A DNA stretch of 64,000 nt from Pseudomonas brassicacearum (GCF_003732225.1 NZ_MOBJ01000002.1:1-64000), one strand, 5' to 3'. Counted from the stretch's first letter, positions 53,533-61,592 are shown. Numbers and translations are program-made. Notes: generated by a model not told the origin, from the sequence alone.

Positions 53533-53670
53533 CCCCGTAGCAGCTGCCGAAGGCTGCGTTCGGCTGCGCAGCAGTCGTAAAATCATACTGCGTGGTTTTT
53601 CAGGAGGATGGTAATTACCGGATTACGACCGCTTCGCGGCCGAACGCAGCCTTCGGCAGCTGCTACGGGG
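53533..53670. repeat. Long inverted repeat 4 (GTAGCAGCTGCCG type)
   Basis: CCCCGTAGCAGCTGCCGAAG at the left and its inverse CTTCGGCAGCTGCTACGGGG at the right, arms about 45 bases. It lies between the divergent lhr and RmlD-like genes, inside their probable promoter region. Same family as repeat 3. Confidence 0.9.
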
Positions 53671-53772
53671 GTAGTCGTGGGGGCTGTGCAGCACTTTATA
53701 AGTGACGGTTGCGCTTTAAACCCGCAAAATGCAACGATTCTGACAATCAAACAGACTGGGCCTGCTGACTCT

Positions 53773-54657
53773 ATGCGAATGCGCCTTATGTTACTGGGTG
53801 GCGGAAATGCCCTTGGGCAGGCGCTGATTCGCCTCGGTGCGGAGGAAGACATCAGTTTCCTCGCTCCCCGTCCACCGCAAGACGGCTGGGACGCCGCGAG
53901 CCTGACGCAACTGCTCGACGACACGCGTCCGGACGCGCTGATCAATCTCGCCTACTACTTCGACTGGTTTCAGGCGGAGAGCGTGGCCGAGGCGCGCCTC
54001 GCTGCACAGGAGCGGGCGGTCGAGCGGCTGGCCGAACTGTGCCAGCATCACAATATTGTCCTGGTGCAGCCTTCCAGCTATCGGGTATTCGATGGTTCGC
54101 GGGCGACCGCCTATAGCGAAAAAGACGAACCCGTACCGCTGGGCCTGCGTGGTCAGGCCTTGTGGCGCATCGAGCAAAGCGTGCGCGCCACTTGTCCGCA
54201 ACATGTGATGCTGCGATTTGGCTGGTTGCTCGATGACAGCGTCGACGGCACGCTCGGGCGTTTTCTTGCGCGCGCCGAACTGCCTGAAGAACTGTTGATG
54301 GCCGACGACCGGCGCGGCAACCCGACGCCGGTGGACGATGCCGCGCGGGTGATCATTTCGGTGCTCAAGCAACTCGATTGCGCAGCACCACTGTGGGGCA
54401 CTTACCACTACGCCGGGCATGAGGCGACCACGCCGCTGGCGCTGGGGCAGGCGATCCTCACGGAAGCGCGCAATCTGCACCCGCTGGCCATCGAAGCTCC
54501 GACCGCGCAGGCCCACGCCGCACGGCCGGATGCCGCCGAAGAACCGCAGCACGCGGTACTGGCCTGCAAGAAAATTCTGCACACTTTCGGGATCAAGCCG
54601 CGCGCCTGGCGCGCAGCACTCCCGGGCTTACTGGATAGGTTTTATCGTCATGGCTGA
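53773..54657 (+). CDS. RmlD-like sugar-nucleotide protein, catalytic Tyr/Lys missing
   Basis: 294 residues from the ATG at 53773 (an ATG two codons later is possible). N-terminal nucleotide-binding loop LLGGGNALGQAL replaces GxxGxxG; SSYRVFDG and YSEKDEPVP match dTDP-4-dehydrorhamnose reductases. The YGxxK catalytic motif that should follow reads LGLRG, so Tyr and Lys are both absent. Probably a pseudoenzyme or of different activity. Its stop overlaps the epimerase start by 8 bases. The homologous pair stands beside oprG in P. aeruginosa. Confidence 0.8.
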   Translation: MRMRLMLLGGGNALGQALIRLGAEEDISFLAPRPPQDGWDAASLTQLLDDTRPDALINLAYYFDWFQAESVAEARLAAQERAVERLAELCQHHNIVLVQPSSYRVFDGSRATAYSEKDEPVPLGLRGQALWRIEQSVRATCPQHVMLRFGWLLDDSVDGTLGRFLARAELPEELLMADDRRGNPTPVDDAARVIISVLKQLDCAAPLWGTYHYAGHEATTPLALGQAILTEARNLHPLAIEAPTAQAHAARPDAAEEPQHAVLACKKILHTFGIKPRAWRAALPGLLDRFYRHG

Positions 54658-55579
54658 TGGCCCTGTTTTGATCACCGGCGGTGCCGGTTTCATTGGTTCG
54701 CACCTTGCTGACGCCTTGCTCGCCAAGGGCCATTCGGTACGTATCCTCGATGACCTGTCCACCGGTAAACGCAGCAACCTGCCGCTGGATGATCCACGGG
54801 TCGAGCTGATCGAAGGTGACGTTGCCGATGCCGCTCTGGTGGCCCAGGTGATGATCGGTTGCAGCGCCGTGGCGCATTTGGCCGCCGTGGCTTCGGTGCA
54901 GGCATCGGTGGACGATCCGGTGCGCACGCACCAGAGTAATTTCATCGGCACCTTGAACGTCTGCGAAGCGATGCGTCAGGCGGGGGTCAAGCGCGTGCTG
55001 TTCGCTTCAAGCGCAGCGGTATACGGCAATAACGGTGAAGGCGAGTCGATCGACGAAGAGACCGCCAAGGCACCGCTCACGCCGTACGCTTCGGACAAGC
55101 TGGCGGGCGAATATTACTTCGATTTCTACCGTCGTCAGCATGGTCTGGAACCAGCGATTTTCCGTTTCTTCAACATCTTCGGCCCGCGCCAGGATCCGTC
55201 ATCGCCGTACTCCGGGGTGATCAGCATTTTCAGCGAGCGTGCGCAGAAAGGCCTGCCAATCACCGTGTTCGGTGACGGCGAGCAGACCCGCGATTTCGTT
55301 TACGTCGAAGACCTGGTCGACCTGCTGGTGCAAGCCATCGAAGTGCCGGCGCTTGAAGTGGGCGCGGTCAATGTCGGCTGGAACCAGGCGACGACCCTCA
55401 AGCAAATGCTCCAGGCTTTGGGCGAGGTAGTGGGTGAGTTGCCACCAATTACCTACGCCCCGGCACGCTCCGGCGATATTCGCCATTCACGGGCAAACAA
55501 CCAGCGTCTGTTGCAGCGCTTCACCTTTCCCGAGCAGACACCGATGAGTGTCGGACTGGCGCGGCTGTTGGGGCGCTGA
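54650..55579 (+). CDS. NAD-dependent epimerase/dehydratase
   Basis: 309 residues from the ATG at 54650, which overlaps the upstream gene. Extended SDR: GGAGFIGSHL (9-18), acid-base Ser in FASSAAVYG, and Tyr/Lys in TPYASDKLAGE; FGDGEQTRDFVYVEDL is typical of UDP-glucose 4-epimerase-like enzymes. The sugar substrate cannot be told from sequence. No glycosyltransferases or polysaccharide genes are nearby. Confidence 0.9.
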   Translation: MADGPVLITGGAGFIGSHLADALLAKGHSVRILDDLSTGKRSNLPLDDPRVELIEGDVADAALVAQVMIGCSAVAHLAAVASVQASVDDPVRTHQSNFIGTLNVCEAMRQAGVKRVLFASSAAVYGNNGEGESIDEETAKAPLTPYASDKLAGEYYFDFYRRQHGLEPAIFRFFNIFGPRQDPSSPYSGVISIFSERAQKGLPITVFGDGEQTRDFVYVEDLVDLLVQAIEVPALEVGAVNVGWNQATTLKQMLQALGEVVGELPPITYAPARSGDIRHSRANNQRLLQRFTFPEQTPMSVGLARLLGR

Positions 55580-55613
55580 GTTTTTCGCAGCCATGAAAAC
55601 CTGGCTAAACCCA

Positions 55614-55717
55614 TGTGGGAGCGAGCTTGCTCGCGATGGCGGTGTGTCAGTCAACATCGATGTTGAATGTCACTCCGTCATCGTCGGAACGCCGCCCGGA
55701 GCAAGCTCGCTCCCACA
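55614..55717. repeat. REP pair 5 (REPIN), GTGGGAG type
   Basis: TGTGGGAGCGAGCTTGCTCG at the left; GGAGCAAGCTCGCTCCCACA at the right. It lies between convergent epimerase and oprG genes. The inner ACGCCGCCCGGAGC is like the diverged half of pair 2. Confidence 0.9.
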
Positions 55718-55761
55718 GGTTCTGGTATTGGCCTCAAGAAGCCTTTCGCGTGTACTCAGGT

Positions 55762-56460
55762 TTAGAACTTGTAACCCAGACCCACCATGTACACGAACGG
55801 GTCCACATCCACGTTGACCCTGGCCCGAGTGCCCGGCGCCACGGCGTCGTTTTCCACGGTCGCACGGGTGTTGATGTCGATGTAGCGCATCTGGGCGTTG
55901 AGCATGATGTTGTCGGTGATCATGTAGTCGGCACCGACCTGAAATGCCATGCCCCAGGAGTTTTTCGCCTTGAAGTTGCTGAAGCCGTTGGCTTGCGCTT
56001 CGTTACTGAGCTTTTCGTCGTAGATCCAGGTGTAGTTGATACCGGCGCCAACGTAGGGTTGGAAGGCTGACTTGTGATCAAGCGGGTAGTAAACCACGCT
56101 CAGAGTCGGCGGCAGGTGTTTGAGGGTGCCGAGCTTGCCGTTGGCCGCGCCCAAGGAGGTACCTTTGAGGTTCACGTCATGCTCGAACGGTGAGGCGGCG
56201 AGCAACTCGATACCGATATTGTTGCTGAGCATGTATGCGAAGTTCAGGCCCAACTGCGTGTTGCTGTTCATGGTGGCCTTGCCACCCAGGTTGGTGCCGG
56301 CCAATGGGCCTTGATCGACCTTGACGCTGGAGCTGTCGGCTTTCGGGTTGACGGTGATCGCACCGGCCCGAACGATGATGTCACCGGCTTCATGGGCCTG
56401 GGCGAACGGGGCTGCAAGCGCGAATGCAATGAGGGAAGCGCTAAGCAATGACTTGTGCAT
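55762..56460 (-). CDS. oprG: Outer membrane protein OprG/OmpW
   Basis: Eight-strand beta-barrel porin of the OmpW family, with a hydrophobic path proposed for small apolar solutes. 232 residues: signal peptide cleaved after AFAQA (about residue 22), amphipathic strands, and C-terminal aromatic YKF as required for BAM insertion. In P. aeruginosa OprG is made under low oxygen through ANR; a matching box lies upstream here. Confidence 0.92.
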   Translation of the reverse strand: MHKSLLSASLIAFALAAPFAQAHEAGDIIVRAGAITVNPKADSSSVKVDQGPLAGTNLGGKATMNSNTQLGLNFAYMLSNNIGIELLAASPFEHDVNLKGTSLGAANGKLGTLKHLPPTLSVVYYPLDHKSAFQPYVGAGINYTWIYDEKLSNEAQANGFSNFKAKNSWGMAFQVGADYMITDNIMLNAQMRYIDINTRATVENDAVAPGTRARVNVDVDPFVYMVGLGYKF

Positions 56461-56525
56461 GGGGGCTCCAAAGGACGATTCAAATTCTCTATGTCCAATG
56501 GTACGAAGCGTCAGTAACGGCGCTT

Positions 56526-56539
56526 TTGACTCAGCTCAA
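56526..56539 (-). promoter_or_regulatory. ANR/FNR-type box upstream of oprG
   Basis: On the - strand TTGAGCTGAGTCAA: the TTGA-N6-TCAA core is perfect, with changes at the two inner positions of the consensus TTGAT-N4-ATCAA. The centre is about 72 bases before the start codon. A TACCAT -10 lies at the distance expected for a site at -41.5. Confidence 0.6.
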
Positions 56540-56583
56540 TGAAAGGGTGATGGCCCTGATTTTGTTGGCGACTTCGAGGGCCT

Positions 56584-56662
56584 CATCGCGAGCAAGCTCG
56601 CTCCCACGGTGGATTGTGTTGATGCGCAAATCAAATGTGGGAGCGAGCCTGCTCGCGATGGC
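56584..56662. repeat. REP pair 6, outward orientation
   Basis: CATCGCGAGCAAGCTCGCTC at the left and GAGCGAGCCTGCTCGCGATG at the right: the same GTGGGAG family but with heads facing inward, opposite to pairs 1, 2, 5 and 7. It lies between the DUF3299 stop and the oprG ANR box. Confidence 0.88.
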
Positions 56663-56692
56663 TATCTACCAGATTACACATGACAACCGGAT

Positions 56693-57226
56693 TCACTCCG
56701 GCAATTCGTACACGTAGATCTTGTCCGCATCCATCTGATAACCGGCATCCGCCAATTCGCTGGTCGACGCTTTGACCTGCAATGCACCTTCGATCCAGTA
56801 CGGCTGATACAGCTCGTCGAGCTTCACCCCAACCGCGCTTTTGACGTGGACGATCTGGTTCGACGGCGGTGGTGGAACGTGGATGCATGCGCCGAAATAC
56901 GGCACCAGCAGAAAGTCGGTGGTGCGACCTTCCTCGCTGACTTCCAGCGGCACGATGTAACCCGGCAAGCGAATATTCTTGCCGTCGAGGCTCTTCACCA
57001 CCGGCGCATTGGGCATGTCTTGCTTGGCCGCCGGAGCAGACTCGGCGGACAGCGCGCTGCTCATCTGCGACAGGTCGTGCAGCGGTTTCATGTTCGGCAC
57101 TTCTGCCGGAGCGTCCGGCGGGATCATCTCCGACCAGGTCAGGTCTTTCGGCGCGGCCGCCCACAGGGGCAGGGCGACCAGCATCAACAGCGCAGGCAGA
57201 GCGCGGAGCATCTTCAATGTCCTCAT
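56693..57226 (-). CDS. DUF3299 periplasmic protein
   Basis: 177 residues from the ATG at 57226, which overlaps the permease stop (ATGA). Signal peptide to about residue 24 (LPLWAAA). The domain is of the DUF3299 type (LPGYIVPLE, FGACIHVPPPPSNQIVHV; the Cys-His and proline cluster could bind metal). Last gene of the metal operon; the equivalent in P. aeruginosa is PA4066. Confidence 0.82.
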   Translation of the reverse strand: MRTLKMLRALPALLMLVALPLWAAAPKDLTWSEMIPPDAPAEVPNMKPLHDLSQMSSALSAESAPAAKQDMPNAPVVKSLDGKNIRLPGYIVPLEVSEEGRTTDFLLVPYFGACIHVPPPPSNQIVHVKSAVGVKLDELYQPYWIEGALQVKASTSELADAGYQMDADKIYVYELPE

Positions 57227-58488
57227 AAACGGATCGACAGACCATCGGCCAACGATTGGCGATAGGCGCGCCAGGCCGGCACGCTGCCCATCAGCAGCGC
57301 GGCGATCAGGATGCCACCGAGCAGCGTCCATTCATACTCGCTTGGCCAGGCCAGCGGCAGGTACAAGCCGTAGGACGATTGCACGTACCCCTGGGCCGCG
57401 GCGATGCAGACATACAGCAGCGCCACGCCCGCAATCACCCCGGACAGCGCCAACGCAAAGGCTTCCAGCACCAGCAGCGTTGCGATGTGCCACGGCCTTG
57501 CGCCGACCGAACGCAGGATCGCCATCTCGCGGCGGCGTTCGTTGAGGCTGGTGAGAATCGCCGTGAGCATGCCGATCAACCCCGTCAGCACGACGAACAG
57601 CGAGACCACGAACAAGGCTTTTTCAGCAGTGCCCATCAGGCTCCAGAGTTCCTGCAAGGCCACGCCCGGCAGGATCGCCAGCATCGGCTCGCCACGGAAT
57701 TCATTGATCTCGCGTTGCACGGCGAAGGTCGAAATCTTGTTGTTGAGACCGAGCATGAACGCGGTGATGGCTTGCGGCGTGAGGTCCATGTTGCGCGCCT
57801 GATCGGCACTGATCCGGCCGCTGCCCTGAGCCGGCACACCGTTGTGCCAGTCGATGTGAATCGCTTCCATGCCGCCGAGGCTGATGTGCAACGTGCGGTC
57901 GACCGGGGTGCCGGTGCGTTTCAGGATGCCGACCACGGTGAACGGTTTGTCGTCGTGCTTGACCAGGCTGATCACCGCTACGCCGTGAGCCAGCACCAGT
58001 TTGTCGCCGAGTTTGTAATGCAGTGCATCGGCCACTTCGGCACCCAGCACCACTTCGAACGGGTCGGTAGCAAACGCCCGGCCGCTGGCCAGTTGCAGGC
58101 TTTGCTGATGACCGTATTGGTAATGCTGGAAGTAGGCATCGGTGGTGCCCATGACCCGATAACCGCGATGAGAGTCGCCGAGGGAAATCGGGATCGCCCA
58201 TTTCACTTTCGGGTTGTTGGCGAAATGCTCGAAGCTGTCCCAGCGGATGTTGTTGGTGGCGTTGCCGATGCGAAACACCGAGTACAGCAGCAGGTTCACC
58301 GAGCCGGAGCGTGCGCCGACGATCAGGTCGGTGCCGCTGATAGTGCTGGCGAAACTGCTCTTGGCTTCGGTGCGCACGCGCTCCACCGCCAGCAACAGGC
58401 AGACCGACAGGGCGATGGCGAACGCGGTGAGGATCGCGGTGAAACGGCGGTTAGCCAGGCTGGCCATGGCTAGACGAAACAAATACAT
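57223..58488 (-). CDS. ABC transporter permease, FtsX/MacB-like
   Basis: 421 residues from the ATG at 58488; the long upstream extension of the frame runs antisense to the ATPase and is not used. One helix at about 14-35, a large periplasmic MacB-type domain, then three helices (about 290-420). Pairs with the ATPase, whose stop lies 1 base upstream. Such transporters do not usually move ions but push periplasmic proteins or lipids; a metal-linked role is inferred from the operon. Confidence 0.88.
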   Translation of the reverse strand: MYLFRLAMASLANRRFTAILTAFAIALSVCLLLAVERVRTEAKSSFASTISGTDLIVGARSGSVNLLLYSVFRIGNATNNIRWDSFEHFANNPKVKWAIPISLGDSHRGYRVMGTTDAYFQHYQYGHQQSLQLASGRAFATDPFEVVLGAEVADALHYKLGDKLVLAHGVAVISLVKHDDKPFTVVGILKRTGTPVDRTLHISLGGMEAIHIDWHNGVPAQGSGRISADQARNMDLTPQAITAFMLGLNNKISTFAVQREINEFRGEPMLAILPGVALQELWSLMGTAEKALFVVSLFVVLTGLIGMLTAILTSLNERRREMAILRSVGARPWHIATLLVLEAFALALSGVIAGVALLYVCIAAAQGYVQSSYGLYLPLAWPSEYEWTLLGGILIAALLMGSVPAWRAYRQSLADGLSIRL

Positions 58489-58489
58489 T

Positions 58490-59200
58490 TCAGACCTCGA
58501 GCGGCGTGGCGGCGCGATTGAGTTCGGCCAGCGACAGGTGACGATCGAACAGCGGCGCCAGGCTCTGGTCGTGACTGACGAACAGCAGGCTGGAACCGGC
58601 TTCGCGACACTCGGCGAACAGCAAACGGATAAACGCCTCACGGGCGTCGTAGTCGAGCGCCGAGGTCGGTTCGTCGGCGATCACCAACTCTGGCTGACCG
58701 ATCAGCGCGCGGGCGGCGGCGACCCGTTGCTGTTGGCCGATGGACAGCGAGTCGGCGCGGCGGCTCAGCATGTTTTCATCCGTGAGCCCCAGGTGCGCGA
58801 GTAAGGTCGCGGCGGCTTGATCGACACTGCCGTGGCGCTGAATCGCGCGGCTGGCGCGCAGTTTGGAGAAGTGACACGGCAGTTCGACGTTCTCGCGAAC
58901 CGAGAGAAACGGCAGCAGGTTGAACTGCTGGAAAATGTAGCCGGTGTGGTCGACCCGAAAGCGATCGCGGGCGCCGGCCGAGAGCTCGGTCAACTCCTGG
59001 CCGAGCAGCCGAATGCTCCCGCGATTGGGTTTCTGCACACCACCGAGCAGGCCGAGCAGGGTGGTCTTGCCACTGCCGCTGGGGCCTTTGAGAAACAGCG
59101 TTTCACCGGGTTCCAGGCGAAACGCCGGGATATCCAGTAATGGCGGATGACCGGGCCAGTTGAAGCCCAGGTCTGACAGTTCGATGAGTGCTTGGGTCAT
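58490..59200 (-). CDS. ABC transporter ATP-binding protein
   Basis: 236 residues of the MacB/LolD type: Walker A GPSGSGKTT near residue 39, signature LSIGQQQRV near 147, Walker B LVIADEPTSALD near 167. Partner of the downstream permease. It lies 134 bases after the DUF2796 gene, with REP pair 7 between. Confidence 0.93.
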   Translation of the reverse strand: MTQALIELSDLGFNWPGHPPLLDIPAFRLEPGETLFLKGPSGSGKTTLLGLLGGVQKPNRGSIRLLGQELTELSAGARDRFRVDHTGYIFQQFNLLPFLSVRENVELPCHFSKLRASRAIQRHGSVDQAAATLLAHLGLTDENMLSRRADSLSIGQQQRVAAARALIGQPELVIADEPTSALDYDAREAFIRLLFAECREAGSSLLFVSHDQSLAPLFDRHLSLAELNRAATPLEV

Positions 59201-59229
59201 GTGAAACCGGTCGGATTGATGGTGAACCC

Positions 59230-59318
59230 TGTGGGAGCGAGCTTGCTCGCGATAGCGGTCTTACAATCACATCAATGTTGAATGTGCTGGCCTCATCGCG
59301 AGCAAGCTCGCTCCCACA
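59230..59318. repeat. REP pair 7 (REPIN), inside the metal operon
   Basis: TGTGGGAGCGAGCTTGCTCG at the left and CGAGCAAGCTCGCTCCCACA at the right. It separates the DUF2796 gene from the ABC genes on the same strand, so it could halt or stabilise the operon transcript there. Confidence 0.9.
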
Positions 59319-59334
59319 TTGGATTTGGGTTGGA

Positions 59335-59946
59335 TCAAAATTTCAGCGCAGGCGCTTTGGAGGTCACTTCAACCCCTTGCTGGCCGCTTGGGCTGATGAG
59401 TTGTACCTGAATTTTCTGAGTGGCGGGGAAGGTTGTGAACACCTGCGACAAATCCAGGGTTTTCAACGCGCCAGGGGCGGCGCAGGTGAATTGGTAGTGC
59501 GCGTGGATTTCACTGTGATCGTGATGATGCTCTTCGGCGGCGGCGCCTTTCCCGTCGGTGGCATGGTCGTCATCGTCGTCATGATCATCGGCGTCCGGTT
59601 TGTCACCAAACAGCGGGCTGTTCAGTTCTTGCTGGCTGACTACGCAGTTGGCCGCTTTTGGCAGGCTGAACAGCACCAGCGGTTTCTCCAGCTGCGCACG
59701 GGCGGCGGCAACTTTGGCCTTGTCTGCATCGCTGCTGGCAACGTGTTCAAAGCCCACCAGATTCATCGCCGGGCTTTCCAGTTCCAACTCCAGCGTCTGA
59801 CCATCGAGCGCCGCGTTCAAACGCCCGACGCCGTGTTCGTGGGCGCCCAGGCTGCCGTGTTCATGCTCGTGATCATGAACTTCCGCGGCTTGAGCGATAG
59901 CCAGCGGCAACAGGGCAAACGGCAAAGCGAGAAGCAGACGGCGCAT
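59335..59946 (-). CDS. DUF2796 His-rich periplasmic metal-binding protein
   Basis: 203 residues from the ATG at 59946, preceded by GGAG. Signal peptide to about residue 21 (IAQAA). Two histidine-rich stretches: VHDHEHEHGSLGAHEHG right after the signal, and DDHDDDDDH...EEHHHDHSEIHAHY near 130-165, as in zinc-binding proteins. First gene of the operon, behind a Zur-type box. The P. aeruginosa equivalent PA4063 is reported as zinc-responsive. Confidence 0.9.
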   Translation of the reverse strand: MRRLLLALPFALLPLAIAQAAEVHDHEHEHGSLGAHEHGVGRLNAALDGQTLELELESPAMNLVGFEHVASSDADKAKVAAARAQLEKPLVLFSLPKAANCVVSQQELNSPLFGDKPDADDHDDDDDHATDGKGAAAEEHHHDHSEIHAHYQFTCAAPGALKTLDLSQVFTTFPATQKIQVQLISPSGQQGVEVTSKAPALKF

Positions 59947-59984
59947 TGGAGAGTCTCCGGGGAGGAACATGAAAAGTTTGTTAT

Positions 59985-59997
59985 GTAATCTTATAAC
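59985..59997 (-). promoter_or_regulatory. Zur-type operator of the metal operon
   Basis: On the + strand GTAATCTTATAAC, fitting GTTAT-N3-ATAAC with one change, inside ATGTAATCTTATAACA versus the gammaproteobacterial ATGTTATANTATAACAT. It lies about 40-50 bases before the DUF2796 start, the right place for a repressor. Confidence 0.65.
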
Positions 59998-60080
59998 AGG
60001 AGTGGTGAGAGTTTGACTGTCCGCTTGGCGTTGCGCAAGACGCGTGGGAGCATGTTCGTCATAAACCTGAGGAAACCCCA

Positions 60081-60440
60081 ATGTTGCGCATTCGTGGAAG
60101 CATCGGCGACTGGCCGGTGGATTTGACCCTTGAACTGGACGATGGGGATTGGGCGCGGCTCGGCGCGCAGTTGCAGGTAAGCCAATCAGAAAACAGCGCA
60201 GCGGTGGCCGATCCGGTGGTCAAACCGGTGAATCAGGATGAAATGCTGTGGCAGCTTGCCAAGGATCTGCTGCGCCAGTCGGGGCAACTGACAGGGCCGG
60301 ATTTGCTGGAGCGGCTGGAGGGTTTGACCGGCAACACTGTCGCCGGCAAACGCTTGCTGGTGCGCTTGCGCCACAGCGCCGAGGTCAAGGTCGTGAGCGG
60401 CGGGGATACGCCGCTCTACAGCTGGCGCGAGCAGGCGTAA
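60081..60440 (+). CDS. Small hypothetical protein
   Basis: 119 residues, acidic and soluble, starting MLRIRGSIGDWPVDL. No known motif was recognised. It is divergent from the metal operon and convergent with the thioredoxin gene, and P. aeruginosa has an unassigned gene in the same place (PA4062). The end of the protein (residues 51-118) may be a small helical domain. Confidence 0.75.
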   Translation: MLRIRGSIGDWPVDLTLELDDGDWARLGAQLQVSQSENSAAVADPVVKPVNQDEMLWQLAKDLLRQSGQLTGPDLLERLEGLTGNTVAGKRLLVRLRHSAEVKVVSGGDTPLYSWREQA

Positions 60441-60451
60441 ACATCAAAATG

Positions 60452-60532
60452 AAAAGATCGCAGGCTGCGCCAGCTCCTACAAAGGCTCGGCGTACAACAC
60501 CCTGTAGGAGCTGCCGAAGGCTGCGATCTTTT
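60452..60532. repeat. Inverted repeat 8 (GATCGCAGGCTGCG type), possible terminator
   Basis: AAAAGATCGCAGGCTGCGCC at the left and its near-inverse GGCTGCGATCTTTT at the right, each with AGCTCCTAC or GTAGGAGCT inside. A third REP family. With A-run and T-run it may also end both convergent genes. Confidence 0.85.
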
Positions 60533-60538
60533 GATCTT

Positions 60539-61411
60539 CTAATACAACGCAGCAAACAGCTTGCGGCGATAAACGGTCACCAACGGGTGATCGTTGCCCA
60601 ACAGTTCGAACACTTGCAGCAGGGTCTTGTGCGGCAACCCTTCGCTGTAACTGCGATTGCGGATGAACAGCTTGAGCAGGGAGTCCAGCGCCGGCTCGTA
60701 CTGCTGGCGGGCCAGTTGCTGGATCGCCAGTTGATAGACCGCTTCATCGTCCTGCGGGTTTTGCGCCAGGCGCGATTTCAGGTCGGCGACATCCGGCAAG
60801 TCAGCGGCTTGACCGAGAAACTTGATCTGCGCCTTGGCGCCCGCCAGTGCCGCTTTGTGCTCATCGCTTTTCACCGCATCGAGCACGATCTGGGCTTCAC
60901 CCAGTTCGCCGCGTTCGGTCAGGCAGCGGGCATAGAGGATCAGCGCACGAGCGTTGGTGTTGTCCTCACCCAGCAGCACTTTCAGCGTGGCCTCGGCGTC
61001 AGCGAATCGGCCTTCGTCGAACAGCGCCTGAGCCTGCTCGAACGGGTCGGCAGCGGCCGGCGGTGGCATCTGCACATGCGGCTCAAGCAGCGCGCGGACG
61101 GCAGACTCAGGCTGCGCGCCGGCAAAACCGTCCACCGGCTGACCGTCCTTGAACAGCACCACGGTCGGCAGGCTGCGAATACCGAAACGCGAAACGATGT
61201 CCGGCTCGGCGTCGCAGTTGACCTTGGCCAGCAGCAGTTCGCCCTGATAGCTCTCGGCGATGGTTTGCAGCATCGGCATCAGCGCCTTGCACGGCGCACA
61301 CCATTCAGCCCAAAAATCCACCAGCACCGGCTTGTGGAACGAGTTCTCGATCACCGACTGGTCGAAATCGGCAGTAGTGGCGTCGAAGATATACGGCGTG
61401 TCTTGACTCAT
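60539..61411 (-). CDS. Thioredoxin-domain chaperedoxin, YbbN/CnoX-like
   Basis: 290 residues: thioredoxin fold (about 8-110) with active site WCAPC (Cys38, Cys41), then TPR-like helices (about 120-285). E. coli CnoX has the same layout but a changed active site (SQHC) and protects proteins from bleach-type oxidation with GroEL; here both cysteines remain, so it can act as a redox enzyme as well. Monocistronic, between REP pairs 8 and 9. Confidence 0.9.
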   Translation of the reverse strand: MSQDTPYIFDATTADFDQSVIENSFHKPVLVDFWAEWCAPCKALMPMLQTIAESYQGELLLAKVNCDAEPDIVSRFGIRSLPTVVLFKDGQPVDGFAGAQPESAVRALLEPHVQMPPPAAADPFEQAQALFDEGRFADAEATLKVLLGEDNTNARALILYARCLTERGELGEAQIVLDAVKSDEHKAALAGAKAQIKFLGQAADLPDVADLKSRLAQNPQDDEAVYQLAIQQLARQQYEPALDSLLKLFIRNRSYSEGLPHKTLLQVFELLGNDHPLVTVYRRKLFAALY

Positions 61412-61493
61412 GGGGCATCTCGAAGAAACGTGAATGGGGCAACTATAAGGCTTGGTGGGGGCGGCAGTAAGTCCTCAGGTGTCTGATACGCCG

Positions 61494-61588
61494 CCATCGC
61501 GAGCAAGCTCGCTCCCACAGGGATCAATGCCTGCCACAAAATCTGTGTGCAATACAAAACCACTGTGGGAGCGAGCTTGCTCGCGATG
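61494..61588. repeat. REP pair 9, outward orientation
   Basis: CATCGCGAGCAAGCTCGCTC at the left and GAGCGAGCTTGCTCGCGATG at the right, heads inward as in pair 6. It lies between the thioredoxin and methyltransferase genes. Confidence 0.9.
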
Positions 61589-61592
61589 CTTT

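Noticed and set aside
57256..58473. A 405-codon + strand frame opposite the ABC permease
   Set aside because: Very rich in Gln, His and Arg, as expected from reading a GC-rich membrane gene backwards.
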